Below are positions 1 through 11,773 of a stretch of 64,000 nt of DNA, piece by piece. Every line of letters starts with the position of its first letter. The first letter of the stretch is position 1. The notes below the pieces were generated by a model. That model did no database searches. It was not told where the DNA came from and worked only from the letters and a program-made list of their open reading frames with translations. A program made the position numbers and the translations under genes. This DNA comes from Arabidopsis thaliana. Lineage: Eukaryota; Streptophyta; Magnoliopsida; Brassicales; Brassicaceae. The stretch is taken from the NCBI RefSeq assembly GCF_000001735.4, contig NC_003074.8:186101-250100 (forward strand). The letters are read 5' to 3'.

Positions 1-2468
1 GAATAAAAGAGGTAAAAAAACATTTGATTTAAAAATAAAATAAAATAGTAGTAGTACGTACTGAAGAAAAATTAAAAGATAAAAAGAAATTTGCCGTTCT
101 ACGAATGAGTTTTTTTTTTTCACTTATCCCCAAAAGATAACAATCTTACAGACTTACACACACACACAAATAAAAGAGAGAATAAAATTCATAATCATTA
201 TATGATTGATATGTAACCCAATTCCAAATTTAAACCTCTCTGTCTTCTAAATAGATTCCAATTTTTTTTCTATTATCACAATTCACAAGCTCTAATTCTA
301 CATATATAATATCTTAAATTGTCATTAGATAACTAGTAAGTTGACTCCTTAAATCCTATGATCTCGAAATGTTTTTTTAGAAAATAATCTTTGATAGGTA
401 CACGTATAGCTTATAATTGAATGTATATTGTTTTCATTAATTTCTCAACTTAGCCCTAATTTCTTATAGAGGAAAACCTTGACTAGTTTTTGTGTTCATT
501 TAGAAAAATCTCAAATCGAAGGAAAAATATCTTCATCTTATTAAGATATATAGCAACACAAAAAAGAATCCATGTTTTTCCTTTTGTTATAATTTTTCTT
601 CACAACTAAGCTACGAGGCCTTGAAAATGGTGGCATCTTTTTCATTGGATAGTGTCTTCAGAGGTTTTCCTTTTTATTTTTCCAAAAATAGGGGACTTTT
701 TTTCTTTATACCTCTATTATTTGCTTTACCAAAAAAGATGATTGGCACAAATAGTTCATGTTTAAAGCATTAAAGTACAAAATTATGGATTAAAGAAACA
801 CCGGGTTACAAAAACGGATTATATTTGAAGAAATAGTTTTGCAGTTGTGGATCGTCGTCTATGGATGATTTAATGTTGTTCATTTCAGCAAAAACTGAGG
901 CGTCGATAAAATTTTAATATGGAAAAATGGTGTTTAAGAAGAAAGGAAAGAAAAGAAAAGAAAAGAAGCAGAACACCTGAGAGGAACAATGACTTTAGGA
1001 CGTGTTGGTAGTGGACTGTGTCGCCATGTGTGTGGTTCTCTGAAAAGAAGATCAATCTATAAAGGTGTGAGCACCATTCTTAGTTTAATAGTTTTCCCCA
1101 CTATCTTTTTTTTCCTTCTTCTATATATTTCTTAATACGAAAATACTAACTTAAAATTCAAAAATACAAGGAAACCTTTTTTTTTGTAATAAAGGGAAAC
1201 TTTCACTGGAATCGTAAGTCGTAACTATCTGTCATGATATAATCATATTTTAGCTTCTTTATATTAATTTTTTTTCAGGGCCACGATGTCATTTTCAGAA
1301 AGATGAAAAGGATATAACTATTAAAATTTATATATAAACAAAAGTATATTCAGTCTTTTCGTTTGAGAAGGTCCATTCATTATGGTATGGGTTTTCAATT
1401 CTCACTGTACGCGAACAGTGATATTCAACTTCATCATCTCAAGCCACACACGTATACACATTTAACTTTACAGATACTTACATTTATAGAATTGTACAAC
1501 AGTTCTTGTTACGCGTATGTACATTCGTCACGTAACCCTTTACTAAAGCATATACAGTGTCAGTATTAGTATATATATCATGTCGAAACTATTTTTGATT
1601 TCTAGCAATTTCTTTTGAAAGTGATAAATTCTATATCGTCAAGCAATATTTAATAATGAACTTGCGTTTCCTTTTTAACCTTATACGTATTTATATTAGG
1701 AAAGAAAGTACATGAGCAATTGAGCATACATCTTTAAGTAATCAACTAATCAAAAAAATACCTTATTAAAGACTGGATTATTTATAGCATGAATAAAGTA
1801 CCAGCTACAATATTAGCCCCCTCCCCCCACTATATTTATATGTAAATTACGTTTGTGTTGACTTCATTTAAAGATGTCAGTATGTCACTAATATTGGACG
1901 TAAGGTGATAATGCAAGACTCTAATGAAGTCCACTTCCAAACAAATGAAGAAAATGAAATTAACATTTTCATCACAAAGAAATTACATATATGTGTTGTG
2001 TTAGTTTTTTTTCTTTCAGAAAAGTCGAAACCGAAATCACATAACGGATTCACTATGATTCTATAACTAACAGATAATACAAACAAAGCCCAACTAACGA
2101 CCCATCATAGTAAATCACAGAAAAAGATGATAACTAAACAGATCGTGCAAAGAAAGCCCAACTAACGGCCCATCATAATAAATTACAAAAAGAAAGAATC
2201 CGGAAGAAAATTGAAATCTTATCCAGAGTGTAGAGAGAAAGAAGCGGAGTCACAAAAACCCCTTATCCTCTTCTTCTTCATCATCATCTCTAATTCAAAT
2301 ATCCGACGCAGACATTTTAGACAAAGTTACTCTCTTTCTTTCTCATGTTCTTTTCGGACAGAACAAAACTCCCTAATCCAAATGTCAATTCCTTTGGTCT
2401 CTCTCTGAATAATCATCTCTCTTCAAACCCTATTCAATTTTAACTATCGATCTTCGGCTAAGTCTCCA
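1..2468. other. Intergenic / promoter region upstream of CYP38
   Basis: The stretch is AT-rich with no frame showing codon structure or a recognisable protein. The open frames of about 65-70 codons (for example 1363-1569) read as random peptides. A purine-rich run lies at about 941-970. The last 400 bases hold a tandem repeat with GCCCA (site II) motifs and a CT/TTC-rich leader (2262-2460), typical of a housekeeping chloroplast-protein promoter. The far left may belong to a neighbouring gene outside the window; I cannot tell. Confidence 0.7.
2085..2188. repeat. Two-copy direct repeat carrying site II (TGGGCY) motifs, CYP38 promoter
   Basis: Two 36-base copies, 2085-2120 and 2153-2188, lie 68 bases apart with few mismatches. 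Each starts AAAGCCCAACTAACG and has a second CCCATCAT block. AGCCCA and GGCCCA are the reverse complements of TGGGCT and TGGGCC, the site II core that TCP factors bind in many nuclear genes for organelle and ribosomal proteins. They lie about 280-385 bases upstream of the CYP38 start codon. The binding role is inferred from family knowledge. Confidence 0.6.
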
Positions 2469-4574
2469 ATGGCGGCGGCGTTTGCCTCTCTTCCCACATT
2501 TAGTGTCGTCAATTCCTCCAGATTTCCCAGAAGAAGAATCGGTTTTTCTTGCTCCAAAAAGCCCCTCGAAGTTCGTTGTTCTTCCGGCAATACTCGTTAC
2601 ACTAAGCAGGTTCCGGTCTTTCTCATTCCATTCTCTGTTTCTTCCTTTTAACACTTCTGAATTGGATATTAACCCTACACTCTCCAATGGATAATGTGAT
2701 TAGATTTGTAAAAATGGATTTGACTGTTTCAGACTTCGAATCAGTTGAATTTTTACCAAAGAGTCAACTTTAATTTTGTTAATTTGATGGGTAAAGAGAT
2801 CAAATCAATCCCTTGACACTGCAATGCGAGATTGATGTCTAACACTGAGAAACTTATGGCACACGGCAGCTGAAACTGATTAATTTCTCTGTTTTTGAAT
2901 GCAGAGAGGGGCATTTACATCACTGAAAGAATGTGCGATTTCATTAGCTTTATCGGTTGGTTTAATGGTTTCAGTACCTTCGATTGCTTTGCCTCCCAAT
3001 GCTCACGCAGTGGCGAATCCAGTGATTCCAGATGTTTCAGTGTTGATCTCCGGTCCTCCGATTAAAGATCCGGAAGCTTTACTAAGATATGCATTGCCTA
3101 TTGACAACAAAGCCATCAGGGAAGTGCAGAAGCCTCTTGAGGATATCACTGATAGCCTCAAGATTGCTGGCGTTAAGGCTCTAGATTCTGTTGAACGGGT
3201 AAAGAGTTTTGGTGATCACATAAGTTCTCTTATACTTTGTAGTGATCAGTGGATTTGCAGGTTTATGTTCTGTTTTTCAAGGAATCTGAGTATTTGTTTT
3301 CATTGTACTTGTGTTTGGCTATTGTAGAATGTGAGGCAGGCAAGTAGAACATTGCAGCAAGGGAAAAGTATAATTGTGGCAGGTTTTGCTGAATCGAAGA
3401 AGGATCATGGTAATGAAATGATTGAAAAGTTGGAAGCTGGGATGCAAGATATGCTTAAGATAGTGGAAGATCGAAAAAGAGACGCAGTTGCTCCAAAACA
3501 GAAAGAAATTCTCAAATATGTTGGCGGGTAAGTTTTAACATAAGAGGAATGAGAGATAAAAGAAATGAGATGGGTTATGCTCATTTAGACCCTTTGTGAT
3601 TGATGACTGCAGCTGAGATCTTCATGTGGGGCATTCGCAGAATAGAAGAGGATATGGTTGATGGCTTTCCATATGAAGTGCCGGAAGAGTATCGGAACAT
3701 GCCTCTCCTCAAGGGAAGAGCTAGTGTGGACATGAAGGTCAAGATCAAGGACAATCCCAACATCGAGGACTGTGTGTTCCGCATTGTTCTTGATGGTTAT
3801 AACGCCCCTGTTACCGCCGGAAACTTTGTGGACTTGGTAGAGAGGCATTTCTACGATGGCATGGAGATCCAGAGATGTAAGACAGTAGCAAAATACAGTT
3901 TTGCTTTTATATATGGGATTGAAGAATGTTGATTAATGTGTGTTTTTGGTTTCAGCTGATGGATTTGTGGTACAAACGGGAGATCCAGAGGGTCCTGCGG
4001 AAGGATTTATCGATCCAAGCACAGAGAAAACGAGGACGGTTCCTCTAGAGATTATGGTGACTGGAGAGAAAACGCCTTTTTACGGCTCAACTCTTGAAGT
4101 AAGTCTCTCAAAATCTCTCCTTGTCAGAGACTTATATTATATAGTCTTTTAAGCTTTGTTTGGTTTTTGGGTGTTGGTGAACAGGAACTTGGTCTTTACA
4201 AGGCTCAGGTTGTGATTCCTTTCAACGCTTTTGGGACAATGGCAATGGCAAGAGAAGTGAGTCCTTTCTTCTTCTTCTTCTTCTTTTTCATAGTTTATAT
4301 TATTATGTCTTATGAAACATATACTTATTGAGTAACATATAAACAGGAGTTTGAGAATGACTCAGGATCAAGCCAAGTGTTTTGGCTGCTAAAAGAGAGT
4401 GAGCTGACACCAAGCAATTCCAACATCTTGGATGGTCGTTACGCTGTCTTTGGTTACGTTACTGATAACGAAGATTTTCTAGCTGATCTTAAAGTTGGTG
4501 ATGTTATCGAATCCATTCAAGTTGTCTCCGGTTTAGAGAACCTCGCTAACCCGAGTTACAAAATCGCCGGTTAA
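2469..4574 (+). CDS. CYP38: Thylakoid-lumen cyclophilin CYP38 (TLP40-type)
   Basis: Seven exons: 2469-2609, 2905-3198, 3328-3527, 3641-3876, 3956-4098, 4185-4256, 4347-4574. They close in phase as 437 aa. The N-terminus is a Ser/Arg-rich chloroplast transit peptide, followed by a hydrophobic lumen-targeting segment (about residues 57-75) ending in an AHA processing site before VANPV. A helical, acidic N-terminal domain precedes the cyclophilin-like domain (from about residue 210, [22 protein letters not shown]). Family knowledge: CYP38 is a lumenal assembly factor for photosystem II (D1 and CP43 maturation) with little or no prolyl-isomerase activity. The exon 4 acceptor at 3639-3640 is the only one of the nearby AGs that keeps the frame; the AG at 3611-3612 would bring an immediate stop. 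Locus from memory At3g01480. Its 3' end faces CBC1, 420 bases away. Confidence 0.96.
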
Positions 4575-4994
4575 CTCCTCTTATCTTTTTCCTTTTCTTG
4601 GTTCGTAATTAATACTCTGTTTATTTTAATTTTGTGAGAGTATATTAAAGGTGCATGTCTTTTTCCTACAAATATAGTATATAATTATGAAATGTTTGAA
4701 TTTTCATGATGGAATGCTTTATATTTATCAGAAATGTTGAATGCATTAAACAAATAAATCATTGGAAAATTATAAAACAAGCGAAGATCAAGAATAAGGT
4801 TTTGTTGTGTGTTATGTATAACGTATGAGATGATCGTTTGAAATAGGTACGACATTCATCCTATAAATCAAACACCAAACTAATTAAAACATTTTAATTA
4901 CCCCACAATTAACTTTTAAAAATAATCTCTCTTCTTCCAAAATAGTAAGAGTTAATTATAATAATAATGGGAACGTAGTGCATGTGTGTGTACT
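4575..4994. other. Convergent 3' spacer between CYP38 and CBC1
   Basis: The spacer is AT-rich and holds the 3' UTRs of two converging genes. Nothing coding is seen. AATAAA-like polyadenylation signals occur, for example AAATAAATC near 4751. Confidence 0.7.
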
Positions 4995-7158
4995 TCATGG
5001 GCCTCGGTGTCGGCGGAAACAGAAACAGCCTTGTTGTTGGTCAGGAGGAATCATTCCTCCGCCTTTGGAAGTATCAATAGCCTCCAACATAGCCACAACT
5101 TCCTCCATCTCCGGCCGCTTCTCCGGATTCGCATCCCAACACCTCTTCATCACGTTCGCCAGCGAGCTTGGACAACATCTAGGTATCTCTGGTCTCAAAT
5201 TCTATATATCATTCAAAGAAGAGATTGATAGATATACTCTTTATAGGTGGTAATCCACAAAATCAATTACGAAAAGGGTAGTTAAAAAGGTCGTTTTGAA
5301 AGACCTGGCGGACGACGGCGGAGGTTACTTCGGAGAAGCTGAGGTCAGGATAAGGCATGTCGCAACAGTAAATCTCCCAAAGACATATCCCAAAGCTATA
5401 CACATCGCACTTTCTGTTGTAGGGACTCCCGTTTAGCACCTCAGGAGCCATATAGCCCAAGGTTCCGGTCTCACCGGTCATGTCGTTAGGGTTTGAAGCC
5501 TCTAGACGAGCCACACCAAAATCTGCAATCTTTAAGGTGCGTGACTTATCTAAAAGCATGTTCTCCGTTTTCACGTCTCTATGCACAATCTTCTGAGAGT
5601 GCAAGTAACTCAACCTAAAACATATACATAAGTAATCAAGATTTAATAAAATGGTAAACCGGGTTAAACCGGAAGTAGTTGATGAATCAAATAATGTACC
5701 CGCGAGCAAGATCAAGGGAGAGTTGGATAACGACTTTGAAGGCGAGTTTGCGGCGGCGAGTTTTGATGAGGAATGACTTGAGAGCGCCGCCGGGGCAATA
5801 CTCAACCACGACACAGCAAACGTTACTCGGCATTCCCATTTGCCCGTTTTCCGTTTGTATGCTCATCTCCGATGTCCCCATCGCCGCTCCTATGAACTTT
5901 TTTTGTTTTTACATATTTCCCACCAAACAAAATTAATATAACTATACACCAAAAACACATGACATCTTTTATTTAATGCTCAGAAAGACGTAACATTTGT
6001 ATTAAAAAACAGACATCAACGTATACCTACTTTATCTATACATGTGCCTAGGGGTGAATACTCATGTTTATAGCAACTTGATTATGTTTCAATTAATCGG
6101 TTAAGTTTAATTCGATTTCGGTTGTTCACCGGTATAAAAGAGTGAGTGTAGTGTACGTACCTTGGTGACATTGGGATGGTCGAGCTTATGCCACACAGCA
6201 ACTTCTTGAGTGAAAGCAGCTCTAAGCGAAGCTATCTCTGCGTCTGACCTGTGCCCCTCTTCTCCCCAGTCTAGTAGTTTTACTGTTATTTTTAACAATA
6301 TTTTCACACATAAATCAAGAGTTACCAAAGAAAAAGGTTCAATTGAATACATCCAAATTTTGTTAATTACACTGATAAGTGTAAAGAAAAAAAAAAATTG
6401 TTAGTTTCTTTATCTATCACTAAATTACGGAATATAAATATCAGCCGGTATTTAGCGGATTAGCAAAAAATTAATGTGTACATGTTAAACATATTACCAA
6501 ACCTAGAGTAAAAAAAGAAAAGAAAAAATCATTACACTAACTAATGCATGTTTGTTTAACTTGATCATTAAGAAACCTAAATTTAAGAATAATATTTTCC
6601 ATGTAATTCGATTATTTATTTACTTTTTTCGGAAAGAAAGTTTCGATTCTTCTCTAAATAATTTGACCAAAAGAGGGTACGTATACATATCTAAAACATA
6701 TTTCTTAGAATAAAAACAAAAAGTTATGAATGATGGGAGAGAGAAAGAGAAATTGTACCGGCGACATCTTGACCATCGTAGATTCCACGGTGAACCGTAC
6801 CAAAAGTACCTCTAGCAATCACACTTTTGATTATAAGCTTAGAAGGATCAATCTCCCACTCTCTCCTCGACTTCTCAACCTCGGTCGACCTAATTATGTC
6901 GTTCTTGCTGCTGTTGTTGTTGTTGCTATATCCACCACCAAGAAGCGGCCTCTGAAACACAAGCTGTCGATGTCCGAAGTTGTTCTGGTTATGTCGGGTG
7001 TTATTGACGTTATCTTCACCATCACTCAAACTCTTCCTCTTCTCCATCGTCCATGCTTTACTTAAGTGTCTCTGCAATTGCTCGTCCAGACTCTTTAAAT
7101 CTATCTGATCTGCTCTCACGTATCCTACTCCTCCACCACTCTCCGCCTTCTCCTTCAT
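4995..7158 (-). CDS. CBC1: Raf-like protein kinase CBC1 (group C MAPKKK-like)
   Basis: Five coding exons on the minus strand: 7158-6759, 6282-6161, 5896-5700, 5614-5305, 5201-4995, giving 411 aa. The N-terminal 100 residues are low complexity (Asn/Ser-rich). The kinase domain shows a Gly loop GTFGTV (about 117-122), the VAVK lysine K135, HRDVKTEN with catalytic D253, DFG at 271-273, and GYMAPE in the activation segment. A Cys-rich tail ends CFCFRRHRGP. Family knowledge: CBC1 (At3g01490 by recall) acts in guard cells with CBC2, downstream of phototropins and HT1, to inhibit S-type anion channels during light and low-CO2 stomatal opening. The start at 7158 is chosen because a TTTTGCAG acceptor (ending 7165) lies just upstream, so longer frames would read through an intron. 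Confidence 0.95.
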
Positions 7159-7235
7159 TTTCTTCTGCAAAACCAAAACCTTTTCAAGTTATTCGAAATG
7201 GCTTTTTTCTCCTTTACTAAATTGAGATTTTCATC

Positions 7236-7261
7236 TTTTTTTTTTTTTTTTTTTTTTTTTT
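7236..7261. repeat. Homopolymer T26
   Basis: An unbroken run of 26 T on the plus strand in the CBC1 leader or leader intron. Such runs vary in length between accessions and are hard to sequence. Confidence 0.85.
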
Positions 7262-8098
7262 GATTGAGGTTATTTTATTGGTTTCTCAATGGGTTGTGAA
7301 TTGTGTGATTGGAGTGTGTAGGAGTTGAACAAAAAGAAGCAGAAAATAGGGAAGTTGTGTTTGTGTTTATTGCAACAAACAACTAAAGAAGAGGCTAACT
7401 CTCGCTTCTCTCTTCTCTGTGATTAGACTTCTCAGATTTCTTCATACTCAAAAAACCTTTCTTTTATGACAAACAAACGTTTACACGTGACCACATGGGG
7501 TGTCCTTAAGGTGCTAGGGGTCGACGTGTGTCGGCTCCACTTCTCACAACTCTCTTTTGGATAATAATTTGTATCCGGACCCAAAAGTCCAAAACAATGG
7601 TCTGATATACTGTTATCATTTATTTTTTTCTGATTTTATTTTTCAATTTATTTAAGATTTTTTAAGGAAAAAGTTTTAACTCTTCTCTTTTTTTTTGGTA
7701 GGCAATTAACTCTTCGCTTTCTTTCGGTGTATTTTTCTCTTAAAAATCAGTTCAAGATAAATATAAAAATAAAATTTATCATTCTGAAAATATATATTAG
7801 AAATCTCAAATAAAAATATGTAACATCAAATATAATGTATTTATCAAATCAATGAGTAGATATATATAGTTCATGTCTTCATGAAATCATGGGACTCTTG
7901 GTCACTTTGCTACTTTTTCCTCAAGCTTTAGCCTTTTCGTTTTGTGGGTTTAATCTTCTTCGATCGATTTATACCGGATTCATAAACGTCGTCCTTGGAC
8001 AAAGATTTAAGCCCGTTCAACGGTGCTTTTTCATGATGGATATGTAAAACCTAAACCGAACCTGACCATTTAATTGCCACAATAAAGAATTGCAAACT

Positions 8099-8112
8099 TG
8101 GGCCTAGGCCCA
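8099..8112. promoter_or_regulatory. 14-bp perfect palindrome of two site II motifs
   Basis: TGGGCCTAGGCCCA is its own reverse complement and puts a TGGGCC core on each strand. It sits about 650 bases beyond the 3'-most exon of CA1 and about 940 bases upstream of the CBC1 start codon, so a role in CBC1 transcription is possible but unproven. Confidence 0.5.
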
Positions 8113-8219
8113 TAATGTGTAGGCGGACAAATTTAAACAGCAACATACACAGACAAATTTCAGATGTTTATATTTTATATGACCAAAAAACTACGAAGCT
8201 ACAAATCTACAGTTTCACT

Positions 8220-8575
8220 ATCCGCATCCGGATCTGTTAGACTGGGATATCCGGGTTCCGGGTACCAGAATTCGACAGTTTTAAGGATTTGGGTATCGAA
8301 CCCAGAAATTAAAAGATCCAGAGTTCTAGGGTTTGTGAGATATCGAGAAGAGATCGAAATGATTTTGTGACCTTCAAAGAATGATTTTGTGTTTGTGTCG
8401 GCAAGTGATAATTAATTGGGCTTGGGTATCAAAAATATTTGGTTTGTTAAATATATGGGCTTTTAGCTAAATGGGTTTCCAAGCCTTTTTATTTCATGTA
8501 GTTAATGGTACCGGATCCGGATATCCGGGTTCATTTTTTTCATTATCCGGATCCGCCCGTCCCGGATATCCTTAT
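8220..8575. repeat. Dispersed GGATATCC / ATCCGGATCC motifs with inverted arms
   Basis: GGATATCCGGG recurs at about 8244-8256 and 8519-8529, and its inverted copy CCCGGATATCC lies at 8561-8571. GGATCCGG and ATCCGG variants lie between. The arms at 8519-8529 and 8561-8571 form an 11-base perfect inverted repeat around a T-rich loop. This type of degenerate satellite-like block is scattered in Arabidopsis spacers. I cannot assign it to a named transposon. Confidence 0.55.
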
Positions 8576-8752
8576 TTACGATTCAATGATTTTTTTTTGA
8601 TTTTTTTTTTTTTAGTTTTTATTCAAATTTCTGTCCCCCAAGATTTTAATTCTGTAAAATCAAAAACCAGTTTCATCAAGATCTGCATGTAAACAACAAC
8701 TTGGTGTTATTGAATTGACAATGTGAAATCGGGTAAGGCTTCAAAGAGTTTC

Positions 8753-11700
8753 CTACAGCTTCCAATGTAGTATGGTAGCCACATCTTTAACCTACCAAAC
8801 AACATAGAAAATAAAATCAAACCATAAATACAACCGATTTGATACACAAATAATAAAGACAATTGTTCATAATTAAACCACGAAAGATCTATATCATCTG
8901 CTTTTCCTTTTTGTTTTATATATATGAAGAAAGTTGGTAGAGAGGGAGAGATAACTCATCACAGTCAAAGGCACATTACAAATTACATATGGGGTAGATA
9001 TATATTATATACGATGATAATAATGATGATGATGATGGATGGTCATGATGATGATGATGATGATGGATTGGTTCATACAGAGCTAGTTTCGGAGAGGCCA
9101 AATTCAAGTCCCCAAAGCTCAAAAGCACCCTTGACGAAGTCATAGTAGCCTCCCTTCAAAGCAAGTGTTCCCTTCACAAGTCCTTCTCTCACAAATGGAT
9201 ATGTCAATAGGTTTGCTAGTGAAACATTCACCGCCTCCTGCATTTATCAATACATTTATATTGTTATATATGATCAGCTCATCGATCTAACATGTGTTTG
9301 TATACCCTTTCACATCGGCCACATTGATCTTCAAAGGCTGAATCTCCAAGTTCTGATATAACCTTTGACTTGGCTGGTAAACAGATTTTGACCCAGTCCT
9401 CTATGAAGTCACTGCAATTAACGTATATATTTTTTACTAATCTCATTTAATAAATCCTGTTATTAAAATTGATTAAATTTTAATAAAATGGATATAGAGA
9501 TATTTTACGTGGAGTTGTTTCCATCTAAGGGGAAAGACATAAGCCCTTTGATCCCACCACATGCACTGTGTCCTATCACCACAATGTTCTCCACCTACAG
9601 TAATAAATTCATTCAAAAATTAATTACATGTACTTTGATAAATAATTTTTTTTGGTTAAGGTGTTAATTATTTTATTTTATTTTCACCTTAAGGTGTAAG
9701 ACCGCGTATTCAATGGCTGCTCCAACGCCACCGTATTTGACCTGCCAATTTAGCAACCCAAAAATGAAAATAGAAAGTGAATGTCACGACTTCTCAAGAC
9801 AAAAGTCAAGACTCAAGAGGCAGAAGGTTTAAGATAGAAGAGTTTATATCTATAGAGAGACAGACGTGTTAAATTATTAACCTTGTCGAAAGGAGGAACC
9901 ATGTTGGCTATGTTACGGACCACGAAGGCATCTCCTGGCTGAAAGTCCAGAACGTGTGATGGACACACACGTGAGTCTGAACAAGCAAACACCATGTACT
10001 GCACCACCATTCACACACCTTTGTTAATTACTTTTTCTTAATGTTTCATTTTTAATTTATAAGCAACCATGATATACACATAGTATTAGTTTTATTTTTA
10101 ATTTACCTTAGGACTTTGACCCTTTGCGAGCTCACCGTACAAAGCAGGGTTGGTTCTGCAAATAAAAGTATAAATATGAACCAGTTAATTAATCTAGACC
10201 ACTTTAGTTGGTGACATAATTAAGAACAAACAAATGAAATAGAAATATATATTACTCGTATTTCTCCTTCTTGAATTTGATGAAGCCCTGCTTAATGGTT
10301 TCGACGGGGTCGAAAGCTTTCTTGTCGGATGAAGTACCTGTCTGAAGAGCCGCTGTGATCTGCTCCACCTTTGCCGCTGCAACCGTCTTTAGCTCTTCCT
10401 TCTCGCTGCCATATGTTTATATACATTTATAGTTAAATCACAAAAATTATGAATTAAGTAGTATTGAAAAATCCCGTTACTAATTTATAATAATGTTTTA
10501 GCTTTTATTAATCTAATCATGTATTAATGTATGCATGCGAATAGAAAAGATGTATATACTTACATGAGAAGCTTCTTGAGAGCTTCAATAGCCTCGTCGT
10601 ATGCTTCGGTTCCCATCTCTTCACTCTGCAAGTTGGTTGACCAAATAAAATTAGAAGAAAATGAGTACTAGTATATTTTATTGTCGTGAACGTAATTAAG
10701 TAGAGAGCGAGTCATGACGTGTTTTAAATGTTGAAACTACAATCAACCTGTTCAGAACTTCATTATACGATAAAGTACAATTTTATAGTCTTTTATATTA
10801 TGATTTTATTTTCGCTAGTAGGAACCAAATCGGTAGGTTGAATGAATAAATATAGATGGCGACTTAATCACCACTATGCTCCACACGCTCTCATATGGTA
10901 CATGTGCATACACACACGTCTCAGTTTCATGAATCGTTTTTGTTGAAGCTACTACTAGCAACTTTTCTTTTATCACGTGGATCCTACGTACGTTCTAACT
11001 CTCAAAATTTCAAAAATGTCGGATCTTGGGTAGGAATGAGACAACGCTTTTAATATTTCGAGGTGATTTGTTTTTAACTTCACTAGATGTCGAAGCAAGT
11101 AGTTTGAAGATCTGTATAGAATAAGGATTGAAAATGAACTCTTCCCTTGCTTGTGATTCACTAATTAAGCAACTTTAGTTTGATTCTTGTTAATTTGGGT
11201 AATTCTTTCAGTACCACGCTAAAGACCAAAAGTCAAACACGGATGATAATAGTAAGGATAATATAAGGAAATACCAAGGGAAAAAAAAACTGAAATGTGA
11301 AACACATGTGACAGTTTCCAAGATTTGTGGAAGTTTCGTAAGCTAGTTTCTATAGAAGATTTTTGTTCCTATCACTAAAATGGCAATTGCAGAATCTATA
11401 TAATAATTTCGTAAAATCTTTACAAATTTTAAAATTCTGTAACTTTAGTTTGCTATCTATGTAATGTACCCCTATTATACGTAAACAGCAATGTAAGTTA
11501 TGTAAGAAATAATGTAGGTTAAGAAACAGTGATGAATGTAAAAATGTATACCCAATAAGGGGCAATGATAGGAGCAGGAGCGGCAAAAACTGGCTCGTTA
11601 CGGATAAGCGTTGGAACGGAACGGGAAGACGAGGAGGAGGAAGATGAGGAAGAAGAAGAGGCGGGTGGGAGGCAAGCGACGGTGGAAGAAGTACGAAGAG

Positions 11701-11773
11701 AGAGTTTCTGGAGAGAAGATTGAGAAGGAGAAAGTGAAGTGAGAAAGAAGCCGGAGAGAGGAGCGGTCGACAT
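8753..11773 (-). CDS. CA1: Chloroplast beta-carbonic anhydrase 1, two alternative C-termini
   Basis: Exons on the minus strand: 11773-11552, 10625-10564, 10405-10256, 10155-10107, 9998-9882, 9741-9688, 9594-9509, 9411-9306, then 9237-9073 (short form, stop TGA at 9073-9075, 336 aa). Alternatively 9237-9079 is joined to 8791-8753, adding [11 protein letters not shown] (347 aa). Both close in frame. Residues 1 to about 113 include a Ser-rich transit peptide (a run of 12 Ser). The zinc site is C167-S-D169-S-R171, H227 and C230. It hydrates CO2 in the chloroplast stroma; family knowledge links CA1 with CA4 to guard-cell CO2 sensing. A TATAAATA box (minus) lies at 11818-11825. Locus by recall At3g01500. 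Confidence 0.96.
9013..9066. repeat. GAT/ATG trinucleotide microsatellite in CA1
   Basis: Two blocks of GAT repeats separated by GGATGGTC lie just past the short-form stop codon. They fall in the 3' UTR of the short CA1 transcript or in the last intron of the long one. Length variation here would not touch protein. Confidence 0.8.

Larger units (their letters stand above)
7159..8752. other. CBC1 5' leader/promoter and spacer to CA1
   Basis: The start of the region holds the CBC1 leader: a 3' splice site at 7165-7166 (minus) shows a 5' UTR intron, whose donor I could not place. That intron probably contains an uninterrupted run of 26 T (7236-7261). Further on lie a perfect palindrome (8099-8112) and several GGATATCC/ATCCGGATCC blocks (8220-8575). 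No coding frame looks real. Confidence 0.65.

Noticed and set aside
1363-1569. Open frame of 68 codons in the left spacer
   Set aside because: Random-looking composition, no family resemblance, no promoter or splice context; expected by chance in AT-rich DNA of this length. The same holds for 1877-2086 (minus) and 2211-2408.
3613-3640. Earlier acceptor (AG at 3611-3612) for CYP38 exon 4
   Set aside because: Joined to the donor after 3527 it gives an immediate TGA; the acceptor ending at 3640 restores GGA-ATA-GAA in frame.
7236-7261. T26 run as a retroposon poly(A) tail
   Set aside because: No flanking target-site duplication or reverse-transcriptase-like or SINE-like sequence beside it.
8164-8692. 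Two open frames of about 70 codons
   Set aside because: They run through the GGATATCC repeat block and encode low-information peptides.
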